Source: Glossina fuscipes
Lineage: Eukaryota > Arthropoda > Insecta > Diptera > Glossinidae
Assembly: GCF_014805625.2 (NCBI RefSeq)
Contig: NW_023998455.1
Span: 9,241,005-9,305,004, forward strand
DNA length: 64,000 nucleotides
Direction of reading: 5' to 3'
The notes beneath the pieces are model-generated. The model was not told the origin of the DNA. It saw only the letters and a program-made list of their open reading frames with translations, and made no database searches. Numbering within the stretch: the stretch's first letter is position 1; the number at the start of each line of letters is the position of its first letter. Positions 28,012-41,039 of the stretch are shown here, piece after piece. The position numbers were made by a program, and so were the translations under genes.

Positions 28012-28158
28012 GAAGAACTTTTAGTTCAAATAGAAGACGAAGAAGTGATAATCTGTAGCTTCTATTTCTCGCCAAATATAAATTCAGAAACCTTAACGTG
28101 GAAAACCTCATTACACTTCAGCAGCACATCAGGAAAATGTAGAGTTAAGAAATTTTAA
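28012..28158 (+). mobile_element. Possible decayed LINE (non-LTR retrotransposon) endonuclease fragment
   Basis: A short open stretch reads EELLVQIEDEEVIICSFYF followed by SPN. Hydrophobic strand residues followed by a Y-x-SPN motif (28060-28077) are characteristic of the APE-type endonuclease domain of insect LINEs. The rest of the domain and the reverse transcriptase were not recognisable, and the frame is broken soon after. It is read as a short dead remnant; chance resemblance is possible. Confidence 0.3.
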
Positions 28159-28159
28159 C

Positions 28160-31100
28160 AACGCATTACTGGTGTCGGACTTCGTCTCATACAGATACTG
28201 ATATAATTGCAACAGCTAATTTTGTGGATAGTAGCGGGAAAAGACCGATCATATGTGTCGGACAAGCGAAAAGACAAGGTGGTATTTTAACAGGAAACAG
28301 GCTGGAGAGGGCTGACAACGACACCGACCTTTAGTAATTCACAAATAGTTGAAAAAAAAAAATGTATTTCAAGCTTGTTTTATCTTTCATCCTCTTCAAT
28401 TTTTCAAGTGAAATAGTTACGTATATATCCAAAACGTGATATGCGATATTCAGCGGACCTGACCGTACGCGATGGCTTTGAATGGAGAAGGCATTGCATG
28501 CCGGCAGACAAAAGTTAAGGTAAGCGACCCTGCCGTTTTTATTACAACCGCTTCCTGCGCGTTAATTTTTGTCGACCACCAATCTCCAGGAACTTGAAAT
28601 CTAATATCTTACTTTTTGTAACTGACAAACAAACTTTCGTTCCGTTGCATCATAACATATGCGCGCAAGCTTCGTAGATGGGATTCGTATAGCACATAGG
28701 TAATCTACGTCGGAATTTTTAAACACAGTACGAGGTAAACGAAAAACTACTTTACTTCTGAGCAAATGAGTTATGAATTAGAAAGCGATGATGAAGCATA
28801 TGAAGAACTATGCAGTTCCCGTCAGGCGTGCTCTTAATCTAATTTCATTAATGTCGTCTTATAATCTCTCGTGGTTCCGTGATTCGAACATACAGTTTAC
28901 AGATCAACGTTACCACGTGGACTTTACCCAAGTCCTCTTTGATTACCACTGTTAAGTTTTTCGCCCAAGTGCTCAAATTCGTGCGCATTGAAAGATTATG
29001 ATCGCAAAGCAGTTTATCAATTTATCAAAGCTATCTGAACATAGTGTCAGCGGAACCGGAGATATGTGGGAACTATCCATAGCTTGCAATCAATGGCCGA
29101 GTTACTGCAATCAAATGTGGTGAATGTATAAAATATGAAGCGTATGTTGTCTCAAGGGGGCAATGTTTAAAAGTTAAGAATCTTTTATAAAATGATTTCT
29201 TGGGTTTAAGTTTAAGATGTTGCAGAAAATTTAATTGATGTTTAATTCATGAATTATAAAACTATTGTTTTTTTCCTTTACCCTGTGGCCAATGACTTTA
29301 GTTGAGTTCTACGAAATAATCATAATTTACATCAGCAACAGCTAAATGTATGTAACGAAACATACTTTTAAGAAGGCCACAATCTCATACCAAGTACTAA
29401 GAGAAACGACAAATAATGCAACCATAATGAGTATTTGAACAACTCTTATGATAAATATGCCTAGCGAGGCTTTCAAATAGTTTGTATCCATTTCGGTCGT
29501 TTCAAGCTAATTTCTTTCTCTATTGTACGCGCTGTACGAAAGACTTGGCGTTTAATTCATATAAAGAAGTTTATGAATGGCTGCATATTTCAGAATGAAA
29601 CGTGTGCATGTGTCAGTACATCGAGAAACTGTGTCCTCCTAGAATGTCCTTTGGAGTATCAGGTTACATACAATATGCTCCTACATTGTATTCAAATTCA
29701 AATAGCCAGTGTGCTATCTCCAAAAGTACTTCAACTCACAGAAATAAAAACAACAAAACCAAAAGAAAATTATTGTCGATATTGATCGAATTGTTTGACA
29801 CCCAGCATTTACTTCTTTTGCTCATGTTTAGCTATTGTTAAGTATATGTTTTCAATGAAATATGTTTCTTAAAAAGCGTAGACAGGAAAGCTAATATAAA
29901 AAAAAACCAGTAGGGTTAGTGAAAGCGTTGTGTTGCTTTAGCACACTACTCAAACATAGATATGCTATTAAACGTAGAATATTCTGGTAATATAAACTCC
30001 ACTATAATATCACATGTTCTCGACGAAACTACATACAAGTGAACGGAATGCATAGGCGAATATAAGTACGAAAAGATATATATCCGCTATCCATGCTAAT
30101 AAGAAATAGGCAAAGTACGTGTAAATAGATCCTCGAGGCGTATTTCTAGATTGCATGTGTATTTGATAAATTTAATATATCCCCGATAGTGAATGTAAAA
30201 AGTACTCTTGTAAATTTGTTTCTACCAGTGCGTCACATGTGTTGACAAAGTCAATACTGAAATTTAATATCTTGCGTTATTGATATCGTCAGTATAAGTT
30301 TGTGTAAAGTATTTTTTATTTTTAATATTATAGCCGTCTCTTGATGATAGTGACTGATGTTCACTCAACTGTCAATACAAAATAACAAACATCTTGATGA
30401 GGTGACGGTAATTAAAAATATGTTACTCCTTCTTTGAACATTTCATTCAGTTAACTATCTTGACGGGCACATATACTCACTCGTACATGTTAACATAAAA
30501 ATTATATAGAAATTTAGAAGTACGCCTCTCGTATTCGGTAAAAGGTATACACATATACTGAATGAAAAACGGCATGCATTTAGCAATGCTGTCTTTTTGA
30601 TACATTCTTCTCCTCCCTCTCTTATAACAACCAATATTACAAAAGTTTCTGAATTTTTTAATTTGACTTAAACTATACTTTTAAATGTGTGCGTTTATCT
30701 CTACAGCCTAGTATTTGCTATTTTTGTGCCAATATCTAGGTGTGCGTTTTGAGTGTGTTATTTTGGGACAATAGCTTGTATATGGAGATGCACTTACCGC
30801 ATAGAGTAAAACGTTTACCCTTCCTTAGCACATTACGTTTTCGATATAACATATGTTAAAAAATATAGATTAAATTGCATTTTGTTTTTTTTTTTTACTT
30901 ATGACGATTTATTTACTCATTCATTCAATTTATAAATTAAATTTCCATACAACAATAGATACAAATAGTTGAAGCGTTCGGGCTATCAAAACTCCTACTG
31001 CGGTCAATTACTGCTTTGCTTTACAGTCTATAATGAAGTAAGTTAAAGTATCCATTTATTTATGCAGCGGCTTAATCACTTCAAGAAGAGTAATAAGAAA

Positions 31101-33400
31101 TGAGAAAATTATATTCGCTCGTACCCGAATCTTTTATGTCCACCAACATTACCCTAACAGAGACTAAAAATAATCAAAAGAATTAAATTTTCATACTTTA
31201 TGAATAACAAACAACAAACACGAAAGGCAAAGATGCTCACAGTTTTTGTTGCATAAACTATAGATTGTTAGATGGGATAGATGGGGCGGGCCAAAATCGG
31301 TTTAAATAAAAGTTTGGTACACAATGCTACACAAGCACTGTAGCATTGCTCACAGAATATACTTGCGCATTTCTATAAATTTATCTGCTGTAGTTTATGA
31401 GCAATGAGCAAACCACAATTTTTTATTCCTTTCGAAAAGCAGCGGCGTTCCAAGTTTACGTAGTACTGCTTTTCGACCGATTTGAACCATTTGGAACAAC
31501 TATCTGCGTGCACGGAGTTCCAATGTTTCTGCCAAACTTGAAGTGGAGAGCTTCATTTTTGCTCCCAGGATAATATGTAAAACAGCCATTACACAGATGA
31601 ATAGGCGAAAAGACGGACATGTTTAAATTTATTCAGAATTTGACGCCGATCAACAATAAATGTACTTTGTGCGCTCGCGAAAGGTCCTATTTGGAATTGC
31701 ACACGTTTTGACAAAATCAATTTACCCTCATCCTTCAGTGACGTTGTTTTGGTCTAAAGGAGATGGCTTGCAAACATAGCTCAGAGACAAATCAAACTTC
31801 CTCGTTTATTCATTGATTTGTCTTTTCGTTTATTGCAATTAAATTTTTGTAGATCGAACTACTAAAATAAAAGTTACTCCTGCCTCGGACTTCCACTTCG
31901 AACTTACTCCTCAACAGTGAAAGTGGTTTTTTCGCATTATTATTATTACGTACACATTAGTTGATTCACATCATAGATTCAGCCGTAAACGTACAAATTT
32001 GAGAAAGTTTAAACATAAAAAGACCTTGGTTCAGCTGATCACTAACCAGGTCGAATAAGCGCTTTCATTATAGAGTGTTCGAGTAGTTCATAGTCCTCGA
32101 CTCCGTGGTAGAAGCGCTCACTAACTCGATCAAATTATGTTTCTCATTATCTTATTTCCACAATCTTCGGACAGAATTGTCGTTGCCATACTTTGTTCTG
32201 TCGTAATTTATATAAAGTATTCGAAAATGCTGGGGAACATTTAAGTTTTTATCGATGATCCATAAGAACCGGACAGAAGTTTGAACTTCGTAAAATCATC
32301 TCATCCAACACGGTTGAAACATCTATTCATAAAAATGTAATGTTAACAAACTTTAAACTTCATTAACCATGAATGATATTAGAAATCCAAAAGCCTTCTA
32401 GATAAAGATTCATTCAACTGTAAAGACGTTGCTTAGGAATTGCGTTCACTGTGTGGAATTTGTATAACACACAAGCACAGGCCCTACCACATATAAACAT
32501 ATCTGCAGGCATATATCAGAAAAAAAGCAAATGTGAGAACAGCATCACGTCGATGCCGCATTTAAAAGATTGCAAGAGTGTAACATTTCAGATTGTCGTT
32601 ATGTATGAAATGGAAGTAAGAAAGCAACAGTTACAGTAAAATTAAACTTAAATACAGGTGCGGGAAAGATTCACCTGAACAAATACAATGTGCTTAGCAA
32701 CTTATAAAGCAATTCGCTGTACGGAATGCAATGTATAAAACAAACGCAATTAAAAGTACACATACACACGCAAAAAAAGATGTGCAAGGAAAATTGTTTG
32801 CAGCACGGAAATTTCATTCGCTCTCGATCTTAAACTACAAATTGATGTTATGCTAAAAACAGATCATTGTAACCCACTCTGAACAGTCTATATGACTCTA
32901 ATCATAATTAGAGCAAATTATAATAAATCCTTGGAGACATCCGTATAATGCCTAGTAAAGGTATAAATAAAGAACAGACTGTAAGGATATTTAAGAAACC
33001 TTCTTTTTCTTCAGTAAACTTGAAGTTTCAAAAAATGCCGAAATCCAAATGCAGTGCAGTGATATGATCTAATCAAAAATTTTCCTCTCCAGTGAGCTAC
33101 GCGTGTGCGCGTTGGTAAACACTAAACCGCAAATCATCCCTTGAAGCAAACTTTTTACGTGTTAAATAAAATTACGAGAATAATAGCAAAAGCCCAATAA
33201 ATGTTAGCAGGCACATAACCGCACATATGCGTATCTATGCTGTGCGAAAGATGCAGGAAGCCTCTTGTACTTTAAATAATGATTGTCCAACCATGAAAAC
33301 TATCGCGCCAAGTTATTATTTTTCAAACTCTGTAATATAAACGAAATTGTTGAAGAATTTTCGCTCAACTTGGATAAAATATTATTTATAACTAGATTAC
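28160..33400. other. Intergenic sequence, no gene recognised
   Basis: About 5 kb of AT-rich sequence. Overlapping small open frames at 29573-29841 have no recognisable domain and no supporting splice structure. Nothing else could be supported. Confidence 0.45.
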
Positions 33401-33401
33401 A

Positions 33402-33590
33402 TATATCCACCTGAGTGATCGAGTAGACAAGGGATCTCACTTAACAACTCATTCGCCATGGGATTAAATCTCAAGCGCGGTAGAATTTTCAATAAAGCCG
33501 ATAGCCTTAGATGTACTGATGCTTTAAGAGTTTTAGCTTTAAGAATTCATTTTTCTAACTAACTTAATAATAATAATAACAATAATAATA
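33402..33590 (+). mobile_element. tRNA-derived SINE, diverged copy
   Basis: About 190 bases that match, with substitutions and small indels, the better-preserved element at 60592-60779. Both share a CCTGAGT head, a degenerate B-box region ending in AATCTCAAG, a GCGGTAGA block, a body with AAAGCCGATAG and TTTAAGAGTTTTAG-like segments, and a tail of (TAA/CAA)n trinucleotides. Here the B box is degraded (GGATTAAATCTC), so internal Pol III promoter activity is doubtful. No clear target-site duplication was found, which suggests an older insertion. Confidence 0.75.
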
Positions 33591-36500
33591 TGCACATGTA
33601 GACAAACAGAGTCATATGTATGCAAAGGAATGCCTATTTTTCAGCAACAATTATATGATCGACGTCTACTTCATCTGTCCATATTGTTCACTCTTTTCTT
33701 CATTAAAGCTACTGTCACGGCTAGTTATCAGAAAAGCAAATTTAATCTGCCGGTGTTGTTGCCGAACAACCCCAAACATCACCATAACCATCAATCATTT
33801 GAAATCATTTAGACCAAACTTTTACTTTCACTAACATGGATTCATTATAATAAGCATGTTCATCAAACGACTTGTGTACACACAGAATTATATATGATAA
33901 TGTAATCTTTCTAAAAAGGGAAAACTTTTTTATATTCAAAGGAAAAGATTTGGTATAAGACAGATATCATGCTTCTTTTAGTCACTCTTTCACGCGTCTT
34001 GTGAAGTACATAAGGTTACTTTTCATTTTGCGGCCCACTAAGATGAGAATATTGGACAACTGTGCTATAAATGTAGCAGCAATGTAGGAGTGTGCGCATA
34101 GAATACATTCCTCTTTAACTGGTAACAGTTGCGTACGGTCTTAATATTTAATATTTTGTGTCAACAAAACGCCCAATTAAATTAACAATCACTCTTAGTT
34201 TAAGAAGATGCGCACTTAGCAACGCTGGATTACACTAACAAAATTAATTACAATATTCCTAAACCATTTATAATTACATCTATGTAACATGTATTAGGTA
34301 AATAAAAAGAAAACCCAAAACATATACATATTCTTGAGCTAATAATATAGTCAATCGACGCACGTAAGTATATGTTCGCTTTAAAGTATTGTATAGAGGA
34401 ACATATGTGATCTTATCAAATAAAATTTCAACGTAATGGAGCTCGGTCCACGGATTGAGGTAAGTGTTGATGTTCTAATTGTTCTACTTGTAATTGCTTG
34501 AAATTGGCTTAGGCAGGACACGATGGGGCTAAAATTAATAGAGGGAAACCAAGCCCAATTGGTTTTTCATAAACGCACAAATCCGCATTATCCATAAAGT
34601 TACAATTTTATTATGAAACATGTCATCGAGAATGATATGCCTTAATATGCTGCAAGTCTTGAAACAATATGATATATAATTCGTTGCTTTTGGGTAATTG
34701 CTTGCAAGTAGGAAAAATGATGTATATTCATTTATTTGATCTATTTCTATTGACATTTATAGGAACAAGTAATATAATTAATAAACAAACATTTTAACAC
34801 TACAACTACTGACGCCCTGCCTATGCCCATTTCCACCAAATCAAAATGATTCCTTGATCCGTACTTTTTGTGAAATGACCATCGCCAGGAAACGGAAGAT
34901 AAGAAGCTGCAATTTGCGAGAAACATTTCTTGATCAATTAAAAATCCACAGTAAAAAAGTGGTTGTGATGTGTCTGCATGCACGCCCACACTGCAAAATA
35001 AACTGAAACAATATCGAAATAACAAAAACAATTTTTTCATATTTCTGTCTATAAATCTTTATTATTTATTATACGAAGATTGATTACAAATATTTTAAGA
35101 TACCTTCATGTGAATAAATTTGCCTTGCAATTTTGGAGGATTTGGAACTTAGCCATTTTTTTGAAGATCGACATTTAAAGAGGATGTGAAAGTGGAGTAC
35201 GCGGTAGTTCGAGCCTTAATAATTGTACATAAATAAGAGCTTGTAATGAATTTCCTTCTTTAATATGCGGTAATTGTACGATCTGGAAGCTTTATTGAAA
35301 ATCGTTTAAAGAAAGTAAGGGAAAAATTTGAAAAACTGAATACGTCTGTTAATATCTCGTTTTTGTTCTATTTTAAATGTCCTAATATCTAAACGTTCCC
35401 TAGCTCATGCCGTACACATTTGCGAATTGTAAACGCTAACATTCCCAACCGAACGAGACAAAGAACTAACGTTTTGAACCAGCACATATGGTGATGACGA
35501 ACAAATCGTGGATGCAGCTTGCGTCACAATCGAACCGTATTTCCCAGCTATAATTGTTGTTATTCTTAAACTCCAAAAGACTTGGCTTTCAAGATCAACA
35601 ATTTCTGTCTATATGATATGCCGAATGCAAATCTGCTCTTCTTGAGTAATTTTATGGCTGATTAGCTATATATGTATAAGATTAGTGTATGTCGCGTCAA
35701 AATAAACGACCGTTCATTACTTAGAAAATGTTTTCTTTTTTTCAGATGAAGACCGCGAAAATTGGGCTAGAGGAACAAACTCACATTTCGCCATATTAAT
35801 CAATTAACTGCGTATGACGAATATATATGTCGTGATGCGTCCATCCGTCCTTGCTGGATTGCCTCAACAAATTTTATCATTATGCATGTGTTTTTGTCAT
35901 AATAATGTATTTTAGAAAATATTTTTGTCACTTTGTCAAGTCGTTTCATCACAACCTATGTCCGTATTACATAAACGCTGTGTTTGACGAGGATACGAGC
36001 AGTATATCACTAAAGAGCTCGAAACAGGTAATTATTTAAGAGTAAATGAGCTGAAGCTCGGAACAAGCGGATTCTGGTTAAAATTGCAAGGATTCATTTC
36101 TTATTTACGCAATGTGAATACACTCTTCGTTAGTGGCAAGCGATTTTTGTCCGTCAGCGCTTTTCAAACGTCTCACCCAAAATGCCAATTTAGTGTTAGT
36201 TCAGTGTAATCACAAGAACGTCTCTTTCAAATACCGAATACAAATATATATTATTTAGTACTAATCCACATACATGTATTTCTTCAAACAACTATAAACT
36301 CATTTCAAACTAAATACACAATTATCAAACTTAACGTTAGCTTAGAATGCAATTCTGCTTAGTTTAAGTGAAATTAATGCTAATTAAAATGGAAATAATA
36401 GCAAAGGCAAGTACATGATGAGCTTGATATGTGAACTTATATTAAGAACCCATATGCCAAATTTTTGTCTTCGGGTACAATTTTTACGCTCGTAGGAATT

Positions 36501-37582
36501 TAAACAACATATGAACCAAGGACCGATAATCGGACGAATGTCATCAAATCAACTCAAAATCTCATGATTGCCAAGAGTACGGATACATGCATACGTTCAT
36601 AGGCGTTTAAAGGCATATGCATGTATGTACACATATATTTACGTTGAAGTAAATTGCACCACTTGTCAATTCAAGCTAACCTAAGAATGATACCGCGACT
36701 CTTAAACAACTTACAACAAGTAAATGTCGCTGCAATCCTTATTACGTTTTTAGATATACAAATTTTCCGTGAAAACAACAATAATAAATTACAAATTCAA
36801 CTCATACAAGAGGTCTACATATTTGCTATTTTAAAGTAATTGAAAGGAATCATAATAAACTCTATTATATTAAAAATTAATTCTTAATGGGTTTTTAAGG
36901 ACAGGTACAACTTCTTATAAACAGCAATGGTAACGGTGATGAGTACTTAAGATTCGGCTTGATCTGAATGCAGTTTTTCTTGTTCAAGACAAGTCTTGTG
37001 GCTTCAAAAATCAATTAAATATGTACTTTTTGTGCCGTTAAAACACTATTAAGGCTTCTATTCTATCCATCACAACATGTTTGACCGTCTACTTAAAAAA
37101 ACAATTCATAAGCAACGAGGTGCATTCAGAATGCTATGCGTACATATGCCTGCAGCTAGGCAAAAGAACCCGGCCTAAAAAGAATATAAAAAATAATATA
37201 AGCAAAAATACGTCCGTTCAAAAAAAGAAAAAGATTTGATAAAGCCAAACATAAAAATCAAATTTTCAATAAAATCCTTTTTATTGGATAGAACAATGTC
37301 ATAGTGTGTAAAATTTTGCTAGGAATCTGAATCAATAAGTAAATGGAACAATAAATTCTAAAATGATCTGGAGACTGGTTTTATTCAATTATGCTGCTGC
37401 ACATATCTTTACGCAATCGTACAAATTCAAAAAGGGTTCTTTTTATGCAATTACTTTCTGGAAGATAAGAAAGAAGGTGGAGAAAGAAAGAAACGAAAGA
37501 TAGTAGTACTCCTTAGGTAATTACACCCACTAAAACCAAAAGTATCATCGAACCCTTTCACTACGCTACTGACATTTTCCCG

Positions 37583-37617
<35 letters not shown>

Positions 37618-38681
37618 ATAATTGGTAGACAAACTCTCGTGCCGCCTTCGCCCACAATGAAAAATCATTTTGCTAATTCTTAGCCCTTAACGACGAAAGT
37701 TATGAGAACAAAATTTGGGACCAACTTTGCTTAACTCTTGTTCATTTACGCTGACACCCGAATATAACTATCGTGGGAGTTCTCTGATATATGAATTAAT
37801 ATATCGTCTACGCTTACAATATATTCAGCAATCGCCAGTCTGCTTATATTAATCAGAATACGTGCTGATATGCATAGCGAACATTTGACGAACACCAATT
37901 ACTCCTCGTAAAAGAAAGGTAAAGAATAAGTGGAAAAAGTGACGAAGCTGACCACAAATGGATAAGTTGAACGTTTTTTATACGAAAACGAGTTTTGTTT
38001 TACAAATTGAAGAATAAGCATAAAGCAAACTGTGGAGAAATTATATACAGCACTCATCTGGTTCTATTAACGTTTTATTTAAGTACGGATGCTAATGCAA
38101 ATTTCGGTAACCATTCAGTTTTATAATAATTATTAGAATTAATTTATTAATGGACAAAAGCGTATGTTTTTTTAATTTCTGTGAGGTGTTATGCATGTGG
38201 ACTAATTTTCAGTACAAATTTAAGGTAATTTTTAACACCAACCAAACCAATTTGTGCTTAAAAAAATAATAAAGCATTTTTAAAAATATTTAAATATTCA
38301 TTATGTGAATACTGCCGTTGCCGAAAATGAAAACATAAATATCTACCAAAGACCTTGCGAACCTTTGCAATCCAATTCACAATAAGGCCACAATATCTAA
38401 AAGTGGCCAAGGATTTCTTATATACATACAATACATATAACGTCGTCTAATACTGAAGTAGTAAAGTACTTTTCTTGGTTCGGAGAAAATTTCTAAAATT
38501 CGAAGGTTGCCCGAGTACTTAAACAAAGTGATGGTTTGTTAAGTGGAAGTTGGGATATGCCAATATGTTTCGTTAAGATGTGTCGTTTGCAGAAAAATAG
38601 GTGGTAGTTACAATTCCTTTCTTCTTTGAAACAAGACGATATGTCGTCAAAACGATTTTGATTAAGATTTGTTGTTAAATT
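33591..38681. other. Intergenic sequence with an uninterrupted T homopolymer
   Basis: No gene was recognised. A run of about 30 T at 37587-37616 produces an artificial poly-lysine open frame on the minus strand. Other small open frames have no domain and no splice support. Confidence 0.5.
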
Positions 38682-38942
38682 CTAGTAACGGATATTTGCA
38701 TAATCGATGTTAGTCATCTCCCCTTTATGAATTGTCGCGAAATACCCCCCATCGAGCCCGAATGGTATATGCTCTTCTTCGGGCTCTTCCTCAGTTTCGT
38801 CCCTCATTTCATTGATGAGGCGGTAATGGTCGGTTGTAATTATTCCTTTTTTATATTTGAAAACTTGGAAGTTCCTTAGGCGGTTGCGCAATTGAACGAT
38901 TTCGGCGGGCGATCTGGTCCTCTTTCTTTTTGATGGAGACAT
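38682..38942 (-). CDS. Unidentified small protein, ORF C of the 38.7-40.2 kb cluster
   Basis: An 86-codon ATG-started frame with a basic N-terminus (SPSKRKRTRSP), a charged middle with an EEEPEEE acidic run, and an aromatic, glycine-containing end. No known domain was recognised. It starts 63 bases after the stop of the larger ORF upstream on the same strand. That spacer contains a donor-like GGGTAAGC, so the two could also be exons of one transcript. The absence of stops in a G+C-richer segment than its surroundings suggests real or recently real coding. Confidence 0.4.
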   Translation of the reverse strand: MSPSKRKRTRSPAEIVQLRNRLRNFQVFKYKKGIITTDHYRLINEMRDETEEEPEEEHIPFGLDGGYFATIHKGEMTNIDYANIRY

Positions 38943-39005
38943 ATTTATGAAGAATGCCCCGAGAAGGTCTTGGCTTACCCTGTGTGAAGCGAAATTTGTG
39001 GTATG

Positions 39006-39629
39006 CTAAGCCTTCGTTAAATCTTCCATCAATATGGCAAAACTTACAGTTATTGTTTCTGTAGCAACGGCAGGGGCGTCCTTATTAAATACTTTCAAGA
39101 AGTAGTCACTGATTTTAGCAAGTTTGCGTTTGAGCTCCTCCACATTTTGATCCATTATGGAGCTCCGATGAAATATATTGACGAAATTTGACAGCGCCGT
39201 GAAGATTTCGCATGTCCGCCTTGCAATTTCGGACTCCTTTCGGAATATATTTTCCTTGATGACCACTTGTAGCATGGCCGGTGTCGCGTCATTGAAGATG
39301 TGCACTCTTCCGGTCCAGAATTGACTAGTGGGCTCGGATTGCTTGTGCAACCTTCTAATTATTGTAATGGCGTATTTTTCTTTCGTTTTTTCTATTTTAT
39401 CTTTATATCTTCTGAGGAGGTACAAATAATCGTACATTAATAGGACTCCAGCAGGTAATATCGCTTCTTTATATGCGACATTCCTGTCGCAAACTACTGC
39501 AATATCTTTAGCCAGGTTGATGTTGTCTAGTAGTGCTTTTGCGACTAAATTTGAACGCGTTGAGGGCTGGATGTATATGATCATATTAAACGCCGTCGCC
39601 AAGCTACTTACAGCGAAGACGAGTATCAT
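39006..39629 (-). CDS. Unidentified 207-residue protein, ORF B of the 38.7-40.2 kb cluster
   Basis: An intact ATG-started frame of 207 codons. The first 20 residues are hydrophobic (MILVFAVSSLATAF...) and could be a signal or membrane segment. The rest looks alpha-helical, with a basic region (LLRRYKDKIEKTKEKY) and a heptad-like segment (VEELKRKLAKISDYFLKVF). No catalytic motif was recognised and no family could be named. It lies in tandem with ORF C downstream and a frameshifted frame upstream, all on the minus strand. Compact, same-strand, intron-poor layout in a G+C-rich island is unlike the neighbouring fly genes. An endogenous viral element, an unknown mobile element or a lineage-specific gene are all possible. 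Confidence 0.45.
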   Translation of the reverse strand: MILVFAVSSLATAFNMIIYIQPSTRSNLVAKALLDNINLAKDIAVVCDRNVAYKEAILPAGVLLMYDYLYLLRRYKDKIEKTKEKYAITIIRRLHKQSEPTSQFWTGRVHIFNDATPAMLQVVIKENIFRKESEIARRTCEIFTALSNFVNIFHRSSIMDQNVEELKRKLAKISDYFLKVFNKDAPAVATETITVSFAILMEDLTKA

Positions 39630-39666
39630 TTTGTAATCACACGTGTTCTTCTTGTGCTAATGGCAC

Positions 39667-39986
39667 CTAATTAGTGTATCGATCGTCCGCGAACACACTA
39701 CTTGATTTTTGGTGAAGACTTCGTCGAAATGCAATTAGATAATTTTGTCGTGAGGAGTCAATTTCCTCACGACCTCTACGGAGGGCCTCCATGCCCGGCA
39801 CCACGCTGTCAGCTTCTAGTTCGACCTTCTGGTCTTCATATTTTGCTAGGTGCCGTTCCTACTCCTCTTTTCCTCTTGAACCCTCTCCAACTGCTGGATA
39901 AGCCTAGCGTAAGCTGGTGTAAATTTCATCCATTCAAACATCTGGGCTTTGTATATCCTTATTACATCTAACCTACCACTACGCAT
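39667..39986 (-). pseudogene. Frameshifted coiled-coil-like frame, ORF A of the 38.7-40.2 kb cluster
   Basis: An ATG at 39986-39984 opens a frame rich in helix formers (ARLIQQLERVQEEKR) that stops at 39846. A second frame carries on at once with the same character (LAKYEDQKVELEADS), from about 39870 to a stop at 39669-39667. The pattern suggests one former protein broken by a single small indel near 39850-39875. A further open stretch without an ATG, including the motif GDKLVWWKKRW, lies just upstream at about 40131-39994 and may belong to the same unit. No family was recognised. Confidence 0.35.
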
Positions 39987-40219
39987 GGCGCTGTCATTTA
40001 TATTGTCTCCTGAGCGTCCATCGCTTCTTCCACCATACTAGCTTGTCTCCTACTTGTATCACTTGGTTTTTTCCTAAGTCGAATCTCAAAGAAGCTACCT
40101 TGTTATTGTACTTACCGCCCGCGACAACCCCAAATTATTTCCTATATGCTATTCCATAAGTCCGGATATTCTTTTCTATATCTTGCTAAACACACGTTCT
40201 GGAATTTTCACCATGGTTT

Positions 40220-40545
40220 TATACTTATTTTATGTTTATGTATAATATAATAAGATAAACAAATACGATAATATAAAATACCTATAAAATAATAATAATT
40301 CAAGAACCTGAAAATAAATAGGAAACAAAATAGACCAAAAAATTTTATAGTTTTTACATCTTTTAAAATAATAATAATATAAACTAAATGATGTAAGCTC
40401 CGCCTTTTATTATTATTATTTTTTTTTTTTTTTGTTTGTTTCTATTTATTTGTGTTTGTTTATTTTTTAATTTATTTCTCTTTTTTATTTATTTATTTTT
40501 TATTATTATTATCATTATAATAATAATAATAATTTATTTTTTAAA
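40220..40545. repeat. Very AT-rich low-complexity block beside the orphan ORF cluster
   Basis: About 320 bases made largely of TAA/AAT and TTA/ATT trinucleotides and T-runs. An A-rich left half (AATAAATAGGAAACAAAAT) is roughly mirrored on the opposite strand by a T-rich right half (GTTTGTTTCTATTTATTTG), so the block could fold back on itself. It may mark the edge of an inserted element, but no terminal repeat was defined. Confidence 0.5.
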
Positions 40546-41039
40546 AGGAACAGTTCAGAGCTATCATCAACCACTCAAGGTTCCCTTTAAATCCAACATA
40601 TAAAAGTACAAATTTTTATAGAAAATACAATTCGTTTGTGATCAAGCATAGAGATGTTCTGCGGAGTTTATAAAGCATCCCTAACGTGCTCTAGGATGAT
40701 GGTAACCATGGTTGAGGAAATATAAATTTGTTGTAAATTTGGCAATATTGCTGTGTTATCCTATCGTGTCTTTACTAGCATTCTTCGAAGAAGTGCGACG
40801 TACTTGCATGATTTAATCTACACAAATTCTACGAATCAACAAATCAATAGAATCGTTTTATGATAAATATCGTTGCAGGATGTGTGCAATATATATTAGA
40901 TAGGAAAACAGAAATAAAATTGCAGTAAAATGGCGGCTTTCAATGTATACGAACTCTATTAAACTATTTCATTTTTCGTTGCCACAAGTAAAGAAATAAA
41001 GCATTTTACTTATTTTTAAATGGTCCAAAGTTCTGGTTG

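Noticed and set aside
37451..37657. ORF containing a poly-lysine run
   Set aside because: Made by a 30-base T homopolymer; no coding support.
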